A stretch of DNA of 40,169 nucleotides from Aureimonas sp. AU22. Its GTDB lineage: Bacteria > Pseudomonadota > Alphaproteobacteria > Rhizobiales > Rhizobiaceae. Positions within the stretch are counted from its first letter, which is position 1; each line of letters starts with the position of its first letter. A model generated the notes under the pieces. That model had not been told where the DNA came from, searched no databases, and saw nothing but the letters and a program-made list of their open reading frames with translations. The DNA lies in contig NZ_BBWJ01000036.1 of assembly GCF_001463745.1 (NCBI RefSeq), positions 1-40,169 on the forward strand, read 5' to 3'. The position numbers and the translations under genes were made by a program. This document shows positions 1-8,207 of the stretch, in pieces.

Positions 1-186
1 ACGCGTCGCGGACACCGCCCGCCACCCCTCCGAACGATCCCGGTGATCATTCGCGCCTGTTCGATGGGGCGGCGATGGGAAGGAGATTACCGGGGGACGC
101 GATGAAGGGGGAAAGCGGGCGGACAGTTTTTCGTCGGTGACGGTGCGCTCGCAGCGCCCGTACCACACCTTACCTCCCGGCTGATG

Positions 187-1053
187 CTAACGCAGGGCGA
201 GCAGGCGGCGGAACAGGCTCTGCTTCGCAGCTTCCTGCGGCGTCTCGCCTTCGAAGGCGTTCGCGACCGGCTGTCCCTTGTATCGAATGAGGAGGGGGAC
301 CGTCGTCGTCATCGGGTGCATGATGCCGTGCTCCCAAAGACCGTCTTCGCCCCAGCAGTCGCCGTGGTCGCCGCAGACGATGATCGTTCCGTCCATGTGA
401 CGCTGGAGGAGGGGGGCAAGCAGGCGGTCGGCGAATTCGAGGCAGGCCGTCTGCCGCACGCGGCAGTCGTCCGACCGGTCCTCGGTCTGGAACGGGATGC
501 AGGGACTGTCGTCCGGCGACCAGTTCGCGCCTTCGTGCCAATAGGGCACATGGGTCTCGCCGACGTTCAGGAAGGTGAAGGTGTCGCCCTCGGCCTCGTC
601 CAGTCGCTCGTCGATCCACGCGAGCTGCTGGCGCAAGTGATAGGGGCCTGGAAAGAAAAAGTGCTCGAAGCTCTCGCTGAGATGGACGCCGGTTGCGGTT
701 TCCGGGTCGAACCAGCCCATCGCGGCAGCGCCGATGGTCGTGTAGCCGAGCCGACGGAAGCCTTCGACGATGTTGCGGCCCTGGAGCGAGTAGCCTTCGG
801 TGCCCTTACCGGGAAACGAGGCGCCGGTCAGCTTGAAGAGCTTGCCGAACTTGGGGTCGAGAAAGGGTTGGGCGCTTCCGGGGATGCCAGGCGTGAAGCC
901 GACGAACATCGCGGAATGGGAGCCGTAGGTGAAGTAGCTCGGTGACTGCGCTTTGTGGAGTTGGGCAAGTGCCTTGATGTTCGGCACTCGGCCTGCCGCG
1001 AACGTATCGTAGCGGCATGAGTCCAGGGTGATGAACAGGATCTGCTCAGCCAC
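187..1053 (-). CDS. Sulfatase-like (alkaline phosphatase superfamily) hydrolase
   Basis: This 288-residue protein has the core signs of the sulfatase/alkaline phosphatase superfamily. An N-terminal strand ends in LDSCRYDT (D11 is the expected metal ligand), and CGDHGD (D229, H230) and EHG (H242) supply later ligands. The usual sulfatase CxPSR maturation motif is absent. A Ser/Thr near FTYGSHSAM (residues 41-49) would have to serve as nucleophile. It resembles from memory the short STM4013/SEN3800-type hydrolases, but that is not confirmed. No signal peptide or membrane segment is seen, so it is probably cytoplasmic. The start is GTG at 1051-1053, preceded by a strong GGAGGGG ribosome-binding site. 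It lies downstream of the RTX gene, separated by a hairpin terminator, so expression may depend on read-through. The substrate is unknown; sulfate ester, phosphodiester or phosphonate are all possible. Confidence 0.8.
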   Translation of the reverse strand: MAEQILFITLDSCRYDTFAAGRVPNIKALAQLHKAQSPSYFTYGSHSAMFVGFTPGIPGSAQPFLDPKFGKLFKLTGASFPGKGTEGYSLQGRNIVEGFRRLGYTTIGAAAMGWFDPETATGVHLSESFEHFFFPGPYHLRQQLAWIDERLDEAEGDTFTFLNVGETHVPYWHEGANWSPDDSPCIPFQTEDRSDDCRVRQTACLEFADRLLAPLLQRHMDGTIIVCGDHGDCWGEDGLWEHGIMHPMTTTVPLLIRYKGQPVANAFEGETPQEAAKQSLFRRLLALR

Positions 1054-1073
1054 AGTTATTTCCCCTCCATAGC

Positions 1074-1098
1074 AAAAGGGGCGGCAATAGCCGCCCCT
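1074..1098 (-). terminator. Rho-independent terminator after the RTX gene
   Basis: On the minus strand a perfect 9-bp GC-rich stem (AGGGGCGGC / GCCGCCCCT) with a 4-base TATT loop is followed at once by TTTT. It sits 23 bases beyond the RTX stop codon. It also lies only about 20 bases before the start of the sulfatase-like gene, whose ribosome-binding site begins a few bases after the T run. The short T run suggests partial rather than complete termination. Confidence 0.75.
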
Positions 1099-1121
1099 CT
1101 CGAAGGCATTTGATAGAGGTC

Positions 1122-2699
1122 TTAGGCGAAGGAGCCGACGTCGATCGTGCCCTGGAAACCGGTGACCTTGACGATGGCGTCAATGTCGCCAACAGCAGCG
1201 GCGTTCGCGTTGTCCACGGCGGACGACACGATGTAGCTCTCACCCTGATAGGTGAACAGCGTGGCGACCTGCGTGCCGTTAGCGTTGGTGCCTTCACCAG
1301 CGTCGATTGCCAGCAGCGTAGCCGCCTCGAGGGTGGCAGCGCTGTTGATTGCCGACACAGTCGCCGGAGCCGTGACCGTCGAAACAGCCGCAACCTGCGC
1401 CGTGAAATCGATCGTGTCAGTACCGAACGTCATATCCGTGATGGAGACAACATTGGTAGCGGTCGGCGCAACGAACGTGTAGCCCGAGAAGTCGAAGGTG
1501 TCTTCACCTTCGCCACCCGTCAGCGAGTGGACGCCCGAACCCGTCACGACGATGGTGTCGTTGCCGACGCCACCGAACACCGACGCATTACCCGTGCCCG
1601 TGACGGTGATGCTGTCATCACCGCCGAGACCGTAGATGGTCGCGGTCGCATCCGTGCCGGTGATCGACACCGAGATCGTGTCACCACCATCGACGGTGTC
1701 GCCCAGGCCGCTGCCGCCGTAGATGACGGCGTTGGCTTCAGCACCCGTCACGGACGCAGCGATCGTATCCGCGCCGATGCCGCCGTAGATCACGGACTCA
1801 CCGGTCAGACCGGTCGCCGTGATGCTGTCGTCGCCCTGGCCGCCGTAGATCGTGTCGGCACCACCGCCGCCCAGGATCGTGTCGTTGCCCTGGTTGCCGA
1901 ACAGCAGGTCATCGCCAGCGCCGCCGTCGATGCTGTCGTTGTCCTGGCCGCCGTAGATGGTGTCGTTGCCGGCGCCACCGCTGATGGTGTCACGGCCGAG
2001 ATTACCGAACAGGACGTCGTTGCCGTCGCCGCCGAGGATGCTGTCAGCGCCCTGGCCACCGTAGATGGTGTCGTTACCGAGGCCGCCCGTCAGCGTGTCG
2101 TCACCAGCGTTGCCGACGAGCAGATCATTGCCGTCGCCGCCGGTGATGGAGTCAGCGCCGTCGTCAGCGTCGACGTTGCCGTTGCCGCCGTAGATGGTCA
2201 CAGCTGCGGTTGCGCCGACAGCCGAGATCGTGTCTTCGCCCAGACCACCGTAAACGACCGAAGCGTTGCCGATGCCGGTAATCGAGTCGTCGCCAGCGCC
2301 ACCGTAGACCACGAGGCTCTCGAGCCCGGCGCCAACAATAGTGTCGTTGCCTTCGTTGCCGAACAGCTTGCCGAAGTTGACCGTCCCGGTGATGCTGTCG
2401 TCGCCATCGAAGCCGAGAACAATCGCGCCGGACAGTGCGTCAGCGCCGGTGTCATCGCCATCCGTGCCGAAGTCGAAAGCGGTGATCGACTGGAAGTTCG
2501 TCGCGTTGAAGTTCGCAACATCCACACCCGTCAGCGTCAGCGACGCACCGGTAGCGGTGATGAAGGTCACCGTGAACGCGTCGCGATCAACAACGACGTT
2601 CGCGACGTTGCGCGGCGCAACGGCGAACACGAGCGTGTCGGTCGTGGTGTTGAAAGCGATCGTCTGCGAGGACGAGCCGTCAAAGGTGTAGTTAGCCAT
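1122..2699 (-). CDS. Secreted RTX calcium-binding repeat surface protein
   Basis: This 525-residue protein starts at MANYTFDG, chosen because TAGGAG lies 8 bases upstream; a longer reading frame from 2837 has no such support. Residues 1-100 form a beta-rich N-terminal segment. Residues about 98-405 carry many GGxGxDxI/L nonapeptides of the hemolysin-type (RTX) family, which bind calcium in a parallel beta-roll. The tail (about 406-525) is Ala/Thr-rich and contains FTYQGESYIV and DAIVKVTGF, resembling the C-terminal domain of 'bluetail' putative surface proteins. There is no Sec signal and no cysteine, as expected for type I secretion, but no type I exporter is encoded in the window. It is probably an abundant secreted or surface-layer protein: it has its own AT-rich upstream region, a strong ribosome-binding site and a terminator. 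Its exact role (S-layer, adhesin, matrix) cannot be told. Confidence 0.88.
   Translation of the reverse strand: MANYTFDGSSSQTIAFNTTTDTLVFAVAPRNVANVVVDRDAFTVTFITATGASLTLTGVDVANFNATNFQSITAFDFGTDGDDTGADALSGAIVLGFDGDDSITGTVNFGKLFGNEGNDTIVGAGLESLVVYGGAGDDSITGIGNASVVYGGLGEDTISAVGATAAVTIYGGNGNVDADDGADSITGGDGNDLLVGNAGDDTLTGGLGNDTIYGGQGADSILGGDGNDVLFGNLGRDTISGGAGNDTIYGGQDNDSIDGGAGDDLLFGNQGNDTILGGGGADTIYGGQGDDSITATGLTGESVIYGGIGADTIAASVTGAEANAVIYGGSGLGDTVDGGDTISVSITGTDATATIYGLGGDDSITVTGTGNASVFGGVGNDTIVVTGSGVHSLTGGEGEDTFDFSGYTFVAPTATNVVSITDMTFGTDTIDFTAQVAAVSTVTAPATVSAINSAATLEAATLLAIDAGEGTNANGTQVATLFTYQGESYIVSSAVDNANAAAVGDIDAIVKVTGFQGTIDVGSFA
1821..2126 (-). repeat. Three tandem 36-residue (108-bp) RTX super-repeats
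   Basis: Within the RTX gene, residues 192-227, 228-263 and 264-293 follow the same four-nonapeptide pattern. Each begins D-(L/V)-L-(V/F)-G-N and contains (N/A)DTIYGGQ in its third unit. The third copy is truncated to 30 residues. The 108-bp period marks recent internal duplication on top of the basic 27-bp RTX unit. Confidence 0.75.
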
Positions 2700-3142
2700 G
2701 TGTTCTCCTAGGAGCCCCAGTGAAAGGCAGGGCGCGGGCGTGCACACCGCGCACCCTCCCTGTAGTCGCCCCCCCGCCACGCCCAAAGTGACGAGAATGC
2801 TGGGGGAAGCTATGCACGGCCGGAAATGGACAGGCAAGGCGGATTATCAACCAATGGCTGCCGGCCGAAAACGGTGATGCAGCCGGGCAACAGGATCTAA
2901 GCCGTTGCAAAACCAAGGGAGTTTTCTGCCGCAGAGGCAACCGGGCGGTCGGTTATCTGGATAACAGAAAATTTTAATAAGAAAACAAACGTTTAACGTT
3001 GCACCACGGCGTGGATTGGCCTGGGAAACGTCGTCCATTGTCGCCTATGGCATATCGCGGCAGCTGCAACCCGTGCGCGTCCTTTTCGGCGTTGCCGCAA
3101 TGTCGCACTGCAGCGAAGCTCGTGCGAAGCTGGAACGGTAAC
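2700..3142. other. 443-bp intergenic region upstream of the RTX gene
   Basis: There is no convincing gene here; reading frames across it lack ribosome-binding sites and recognisable protein. It holds the RTX ribosome-binding site next to 2700, about 250 bases of possible 5' leader, and an unusually AT-rich block at about 2950-3000. The right part (3001-3142) trails the epimerase gene and shows no clear terminator. Confidence 0.7.
2952..3000 (-). promoter_or_regulatory. AT-rich promoter/operator candidate for the RTX gene
   Basis: In otherwise GC-rich DNA this block contains two symmetrical elements. One is a perfect inverted repeat GTTATC-TG-GATAAC (2952-2965). The other is AACGTT-T-AACGTT (2988-3000). 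An AAAATTTT stretch lies between them. On the minus strand a TTGTTT hexamer followed 17 bases later by GTTATC is a weak -35/-10 candidate. If this is the promoter, the RTX mRNA has a leader of about 250 bases. The symmetry is seen directly; the regulatory role is inferred. Confidence 0.4.
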
Positions 3143-4051
3143 TCAGCCACGCAGCGTCAGCCGCAGCCCGTCCATGAACGGCGTCTTCGGCGACCAGCCG
3201 AGGAGGTCGCGGGCGAGGGTGATGTCGAGGACGTTGGCGTCGACGTCCGAATCGCGGTGGCCGCCGTCCTCGCGGGCGAAGCGCTGGCCGAGGACGTGCT
3301 CGACGGCCTCGATCACGTCCATGATGCGACGGCCTTCGCCTGAGCCGATGTTGATCGTGCGCATGGCGGCCGCCGGCGAGGCGATGGCGGCGGCGACGGC
3401 GTCCGCGAGGTCGTCGATATAGAGGAAGTCGCGGATCGCCTGGCCGCCGTTGATGATGCGCACGGGCAGCCCCTGCGCGTGGCGCTGGAGGAGGGCGGGG
3501 ATGAGGCCCTGGCCCTTGCGGAAGGTCTGGCCCGGCCCGAACGGATTGGCGACGCGCAGCGTGACGTAGGGCATGGCGTGCAGCCGGCCGTACATGTCGA
3601 TGTACTGCTCGACCACCAGCTTGGTCATGCCGTGGGAGGAGAGCGGGCGCGCCTCATGGGTCTCGGGGATCGGCAGCGTCTGCGGCTGGCCGTAGACCGT
3701 GCCGCCGGAGGACAGGAAGACGTAGCGCTCGATCTTCGCCGCGACGCAGGATTCGAGGAAGGAGACCTGCGGCAGCACGTTGTCGCGGATGTCGCTGACG
3801 GCGTAGCGATTCTGCAGGCCGGGCGAGGAGGTCGAGACGAGCTGGACGACGACGCGCACGTCGGTGAGCGCCGAGGCCATGGCGATGTCGTCGGCGAAAT
3901 CGGCCTGCACCACCTCCACCTCGCGCGGCAGCGAGGCGAGGAAGGCGGGATCGAAATGGCGCGAGACGGCGCGCACGCGCTCCGGCCCCCGGGCGAGCCG
4001 CGCCACGAGATGGCGGCCGATGAAGCCGTTGGCCCCGAAGATGCCGATCAT
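3143..4051 (-). CDS. NAD-dependent epimerase/dehydratase with His in place of catalytic Tyr
   Basis: This 302-residue extended short-chain dehydrogenase starts with the Rossmann motif GANGFIG (residues 6-12). It continues with VFLSSGGTVYG (111-121), the catalytic Ser region. Where the family has YxxxK it reads HGMTK (H140, K144; codon CAC at 3632-3634). C-terminal sugar-binding features (RVANPFGPGQ, IINGGQAIRDFLYIDDLADA) match nucleotide-sugar 4-epimerases and dehydratases. The likely substrate is a UDP- or dTDP-sugar in the cytoplasm. A good ribosome-binding site (GAGGTGAGGA) precedes the ATG. It starts 29 bases after the sulfotransferase/glycosyltransferase fusion gene and probably shares its transcript, which supports a role in surface glycan supply. 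The Tyr-to-His change could reduce or alter activity, or be a sequence error. Confidence 0.85.
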   Translation of the reverse strand: MIGIFGANGFIGRHLVARLARGPERVRAVSRHFDPAFLASLPREVEVVQADFADDIAMASALTDVRVVVQLVSTSSPGLQNRYAVSDIRDNVLPQVSFLESCVAAKIERYVFLSSGGTVYGQPQTLPIPETHEARPLSSHGMTKLVVEQYIDMYGRLHAMPYVTLRVANPFGPGQTFRKGQGLIPALLQRHAQGLPVRIINGGQAIRDFLYIDDLADAVAAAIASPAAAMRTINIGSGEGRRIMDVIEAVEHVLGQRFAREDGGHRDSDVDANVLDITLARDLLGWSPKTPFMDGLRLTLRG

Positions 4052-4080
4052 CGCTTCAAATCCTCACCTCGCGCGGCCCT

Positions 4081-7000
4081 CTAGCGAACCGAACCGGGGA
4101 CGAGGGTCGTCGCGAACCGATAGCCGGCGGCCTCCGCCGCGAAGGGCATGAGGCGTTCCAGCGCGTGAAGCAGCGTGCCGTCCTTCGGCAGCGGCTCGGC
4201 GGGATAGTCCTCGGCCGAGAGGTTCAGGGCGAAGAGCGGCTCGAGCGCGGCCGGGCGCGCCCAGAACATGGTGCCGTTGGGGAAGTCGAAGGCATGGGGA
4301 AGCGGCAGCGGAAGCCCCATGCGTGCGCCGAGCCGTTCGGCCGCCTCGCGACCGCCGTCCCAGCCGACGATGTTGGGATCCTCGGGGAAGACGAGGCCGA
4401 GCGCCGGGTCGGCGGCGAAGGCGGCCGCGATGCGGTCGACCATGGGATAGCGGTCGCCGAGGAGATGCTCCCACAGGAAGGTGCGCCAGCGCTCGCCATA
4501 GGTGGCGTCGGCGCCTCGCGTGTGGAGGCTGCGCTTGCCGTGGAGATGGCCGACGAGGTCGTAGGCGCCGAGCGTTTCGCGGCCGAGCGCGGAGAGGAAG
4601 GGCGCGATGTCGCGGCCGCGATTGGACACCTGCAGGAGCTCGACGCGACCGTTGCGATAGCCGTGGCTGGCACCGCGCAGGGAGGCGAGGGCCTCCGTCG
4701 TATCCGTCGTCAGGAAGAGATCGCAAGGCAGCGTGTTGGCCGACAGGCGCTTCAGGAACTCCGGCAGGAGCTCGGGATAGTGGAAATGTCCGTGCAGCGC
4801 GAGCTTGAGGCCGGCCGGTGGCGCCGGGGCGGGCGCATCGGCGCGGATCACCGCGTGCCGCCAGGGGCCGTCCGGCCGGCCGAGCGCGGCGTAGTGCGCC
4901 AGCGGATCGTTGGCCACGGCGGGGTGCTCGGCCTCGAAGCGCAGCGGGTTGAAGCCGGGCACGGGACGACGCGGATAGGCGTAGGCCTCGGGCGCGCGGC
5001 CGCGTGTGCGCCGGGCGGACGCGGCGACATAATGGTCGAGCGCGGCGTCGCGGTCCATCGTCGGGTGGACCTCGCCGGTGTAGAAGTCGCGGTCGAAGAG
5101 GTCCGGCTCGGCGGCGATCGCCGCGCGATCCCCGCGGGCTCGCTCGGCGGCGGCGACCACGTCTTCGCCGAGGGCGGCGAGGCGCGCGACATAGACGTCC
5201 ATGTCGAAGGTGCGGCGGGCGATGGCGGAGAGATCGGCCGAGACGGCGTCGTAGTGGGTGCGGTCGGTGGCGAGGCGGGCGAGTTCGGCGCCCGCCAGAT
5301 GGGCGTCGAGATGGGGCACGACGAGCGAGCGGGCGGCGCCGCCCTCATTCAGGATGTCGGACATGCCGGTCGCCCCGTCGAAGCACACCACGGGCACGCC
5401 CCGCAGCGCCGCGTCGATCGACACGTTGGGCAGGGGGTCGAGGCGCGAGGGCAGGAGCAGCGCGTCCATGCGCTCATAGACCGGCTCGAGATCGGCGACG
5501 TTGTCGATGATCGCGAGGCAGTCGTCGAGGCCGGACAGCTCGATCTGCGCCTGGACATAGACGGAGAAGTTCAGGTCTTCGGTCGGCTTGTAGCCGTGGC
5601 CGATCCAGAGGAAGCGGAATTTGCGGTCGGGCGCGGCGTTGCGGGCGGCGAGCGCGGCGGCGACGAAGAGATCGACGCCCTTGCGCTGCTGCACCGTTCC
5701 CATGCCGAGCACAAGGAACGCGTCCTCGAAGCCGGGCGGGCGCAGGACGGTCAGGAGCGCGGGATCGTTGACCGCACCCTTGGCCTTGGCGTTCGCGACT
5801 TTCGGCACCACGGAGGGGCCTTGCGGAACGATGTCGCATGACCGCTTGCGCACGGCCTCGTATTCCAGTCGCGAGACCTCGTGGACGACGCGGGCGGGGA
5901 AGACGAGGCGGGACGCCGTCTCGTAGAGATCGTGCAGCAAGCCGGGTGGGCGGTAATAGGTCGAGAACTCGTGCACCAGCGCGATCGCTGGAACGCCCGC
6001 GCGCTCAAGCGCGACGGCGTAGTTGCGGGTCTCGACGCTGTTGGCGATGGCGAAATCGATGCGGTAGCGCCGGGTGATCTCGTCGATCACCGCCTCGGCC
6101 TCGTGCGGGTCGAAGCAGGCGGGGCGGCCGACCGGCCCGAGCGCGACATCCGAGGCGTGGACGAAGTTCTCCTGGAACTCGCCGCCCGCCATGATCAGCG
6201 TGACGACGTTGTGGGTGCGATGGAGGCGCTCGGCGACGTTCCAGGCGAGGATCGGCGCGCCCGTGCGCGAGGCCTCGTGGGCGATCACGAGGACCGTGCG
6301 GCGGGCCGGATCGAGCATGGCGGTGGGATAGGCCATGGCGGCCGCGGCCGAGACGCCGGCACGGCCTTCCGCGGCGCCGTGCAGGACGAAATGCACCAGG
6401 AGGCTCGGAACCGCTTCCGCAAGATCGGGATAGCGGACGGCGTAGAAGCGCGGATCGAAGCGCGGCGAGGGGCGGTGGCGGGCCGCCTCGCCGACGGTGA
6501 TGTAGTGGAGGGCCGCATCGAGGCCGGACAGGCGAACGCCCGCTTCGCCGGAATAGAACGCTGGATCGAAGAAGGGACTGTTCAGGATCGCCTCGGCCTG
6601 ACGGACCTCCTGCTCGGTGTAGTGCTGCCGGCCGTCCGTGGCCGCACCATCGTCGGACGCGCCGGCGCGGCGCTCAAGGACCGGAAGCGTCGCCGGGCGA
6701 GGCCGCACCATACCGCGCACGAGGCGCACGGCGGGACGAAGGCCGGAGCGAAGGCGGGTGCGCGTCGAAGGCGAGACGCGCTCGGCGAGGCGCCGGATGG
6801 GAGCGCTGGCGCGCCAGCTGAACGAGCCCAGCACCTGCTGGAGGCTGGCTTGCGACATCTGCCATGCCGTCTCCAGCCGGTCGCGATCGTCGCGAAGCTG
6901 TTCGCCCACCTTGCGCAGCGAGTCCCGTTCGGTGGTCAGAAACTCCGCATGGATACGCCAGCGGTCGGTCTCCGCTTCGTGCGCCTGGGAAACGTGGTCC

Positions 7001-7980
7001 ATGTGCGCGGCATGCTGTTCGAGCGCATCGATGCGATCGTAGCGCGCGCCGAGAAGCCGGTTGGTGCCGTGGACGTAGCCGCGGAAGATACCCTCCGCGA
7101 GATCCAGCGTGGCGGATACGGCATCCAGTCGTGCAAGGGCGCTCGGGTCGTCCGCGTTGGCGATCAGCGCATCGAGAGCGCCCCACGTCTCGTCGACGAG
7201 AGCCTCCAGGGTGCCGGGCGCGGCCGGGGGGCGTCGGTCCGCCGCGTGATGGCGCAGGTCGCTGGAGAGGAAGTCCTCGATCGCGGGCGCGGCTTCCTCG
7301 AAGGAGCGCGGCCACGCGAGATCGAGATCGTCGGCGATGCGGGCGGCCACGGCGCGCCAATCGCGCATCACGGCATCGAACATCATGAAGGAGCGGGGGC
7401 GCCCGCGCGAGTCGCGCTCGGCCGCCAGCACATGCGAGAGCCAGAGGAGCAGACCCTTCTCCATCGGAAATTCGTTGCGCTTGGCCAGCGACTGCGCCAC
7501 CTCGAACGGATCGCGCAAGGGGTGAAGCGTGGACACGGCGCGGCCGGCGGCCTCGATTGCCGGAATCCAGATCGGCAGGAGACGGCAGATGCGCGGATCC
7601 TTGACGAGCACCGCCGGCGCGTCGCCCAGTTCGTTCAAAGCCAAGCGGCGCAGGCGCTCGACGGCGCTCTCGGCCGCAGCCGAACGGAACGCGTCTGCGG
7701 GAATTCGCACCGCATCGTCGTAGGCGAAGCCGATCTCGCCGAGCAGGCGGTCGTCGAACTGCACGAAACGCCGGTTCTCGAAGAAGCCCTTCGGATTGTC
7801 GAAAGCGGGCGGGATCAGTTCGCCCGGCACGTCGATGCCGAGATGGCTCATCATCCCCGCGAGCGCCGAGGTGCCGCTGCGATGCATGCCGACGATGAGG
7901 ACGGCGCGTCCCCGAGGCGTGACGGGCGAAACGTCGCCCTGGGCTTCGGTGGCGGCGGGGTCCTGTGCGTCTGAAGTCAT
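4081..7980 (-). CDS. Sulfotransferase-glycosyltransferase-RgpF fusion protein
   Basis: This 1299-residue protein starts at MTSDAQDP (ATG at 7980). Residues 26-245 form a sulfotransferase-type domain with the P-loop VGMHRSGTSAL (30-40). Residues about 315-385 are a charged, coiled-coil-like linker. Residues 560-890 are a GT4-like glycosyltransferase (GMGTVQQRKGVDLF near 759-772; LLLPSRLDPLPNVSIDAA at 841-858). Residues 1058-1299 resemble rhamnan synthesis protein F (LALHGHFHYPELL; NRGRDIAPFL; HLHGKR; FPNGTMFWAR). Two copies of an FDPxFY...HY motif lie on each side of the glycosyltransferase. Such fusions are typical of surface polysaccharide or O-antigen assembly; the exact sugar and acceptor cannot be read. 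There is no signal peptide, so it is cytosolic or membrane-peripheral. It is divergent from the GntR gene and followed by the epimerase. Confidence 0.85.
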   Translation of the reverse strand: MTSDAQDPAATEAQGDVSPVTPRGRAVLIVGMHRSGTSALAGMMSHLGIDVPGELIPPAFDNPKGFFENRRFVQFDDRLLGEIGFAYDDAVRIPADAFRSAAAESAVERLRRLALNELGDAPAVLVKDPRICRLLPIWIPAIEAAGRAVSTLHPLRDPFEVAQSLAKRNEFPMEKGLLLWLSHVLAAERDSRGRPRSFMMFDAVMRDWRAVAARIADDLDLAWPRSFEEAAPAIEDFLSSDLRHHAADRRPPAAPGTLEALVDETWGALDALIANADDPSALARLDAVSATLDLAEGIFRGYVHGTNRLLGARYDRIDALEQHAAHMDHVSQAHEAETDRWRIHAEFLTTERDSLRKVGEQLRDDRDRLETAWQMSQASLQQVLGSFSWRASAPIRRLAERVSPSTRTRLRSGLRPAVRLVRGMVRPRPATLPVLERRAGASDDGAATDGRQHYTEQEVRQAEAILNSPFFDPAFYSGEAGVRLSGLDAALHYITVGEAARHRPSPRFDPRFYAVRYPDLAEAVPSLLVHFVLHGAAEGRAGVSAAAAMAYPTAMLDPARRTVLVIAHEASRTGAPILAWNVAERLHRTHNVVTLIMAGGEFQENFVHASDVALGPVGRPACFDPHEAEAVIDEITRRYRIDFAIANSVETRNYAVALERAGVPAIALVHEFSTYYRPPGLLHDLYETASRLVFPARVVHEVSRLEYEAVRKRSCDIVPQGPSVVPKVANAKAKGAVNDPALLTVLRPPGFEDAFLVLGMGTVQQRKGVDLFVAAALAARNAAPDRKFRFLWIGHGYKPTEDLNFSVYVQAQIELSGLDDCLAIIDNVADLEPVYERMDALLLPSRLDPLPNVSIDAALRGVPVVCFDGATGMSDILNEGGAARSLVVPHLDAHLAGAELARLATDRTHYDAVSADLSAIARRTFDMDVYVARLAALGEDVVAAAERARGDRAAIAAEPDLFDRDFYTGEVHPTMDRDAALDHYVAASARRTRGRAPEAYAYPRRPVPGFNPLRFEAEHPAVANDPLAHYAALGRPDGPWRHAVIRADAPAPAPPAGLKLALHGHFHYPELLPEFLKRLSANTLPCDLFLTTDTTEALASLRGASHGYRNGRVELLQVSNRGRDIAPFLSALGRETLGAYDLVGHLHGKRSLHTRGADATYGERWRTFLWEHLLGDRYPMVDRIAAAFAADPALGLVFPEDPNIVGWDGGREAAERLGARMGLPLPLPHAFDFPNGTMFWARPAALEPLFALNLSAEDYPAEPLPKDGTLLHALERLMPFAAEAAGYRFATTLVPGSVR

Positions 7981-8047
7981 TGCAATCCCTGGTCGCGGTC
8001 GGAGACGCTGCCTCCGTCTCGTTTCTTTGGCCCCCCCGGCGAACGAT

Positions 8048-8063
8048 GGCAACAGATTTTGCC
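8048..8063. promoter_or_regulatory. Inverted repeat between divergent fusion gene and gntR
   Basis: GGCAA-CAGATT-TTGCC is a perfect 5-bp inverted repeat in the 227-bp gap between two divergent genes. It could be an operator for the adjacent FadR-type regulator. It does not match the usual FadR-family TxGTxxxACxA core, so the assignment is weak. Confidence 0.2.
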
Positions 8064-8207
8064 TTGCCGAGGCCCAACGGCGCACAGCGCAGCGGTTTCA
8101 CCGTCGGGACGGCTTGCCAAGGCGGCCTGTCTCGTCGTCCACTCCGTTATTCGTGGTAAGGGTTTACGCAGGACTGGAGATTCGTCTCCGACGGGAGCGG
8201 AATTCGG

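Noticed and set aside
1821-2126. Tandem repeats as a CRISPR array
   Set aside because: The repeats are in-frame coding RTX units without unique spacers.
1110-2711. 533-residue plus-strand frame opposite the RTX gene
   Set aside because: It mirrors the RTX repeats in antisense, has no ribosome-binding site and no family-like motifs.
5881-7974. 697-residue plus-strand frame
   Set aside because: It is antisense to the sulfotransferase/glycosyltransferase fusion, which has clear domains.
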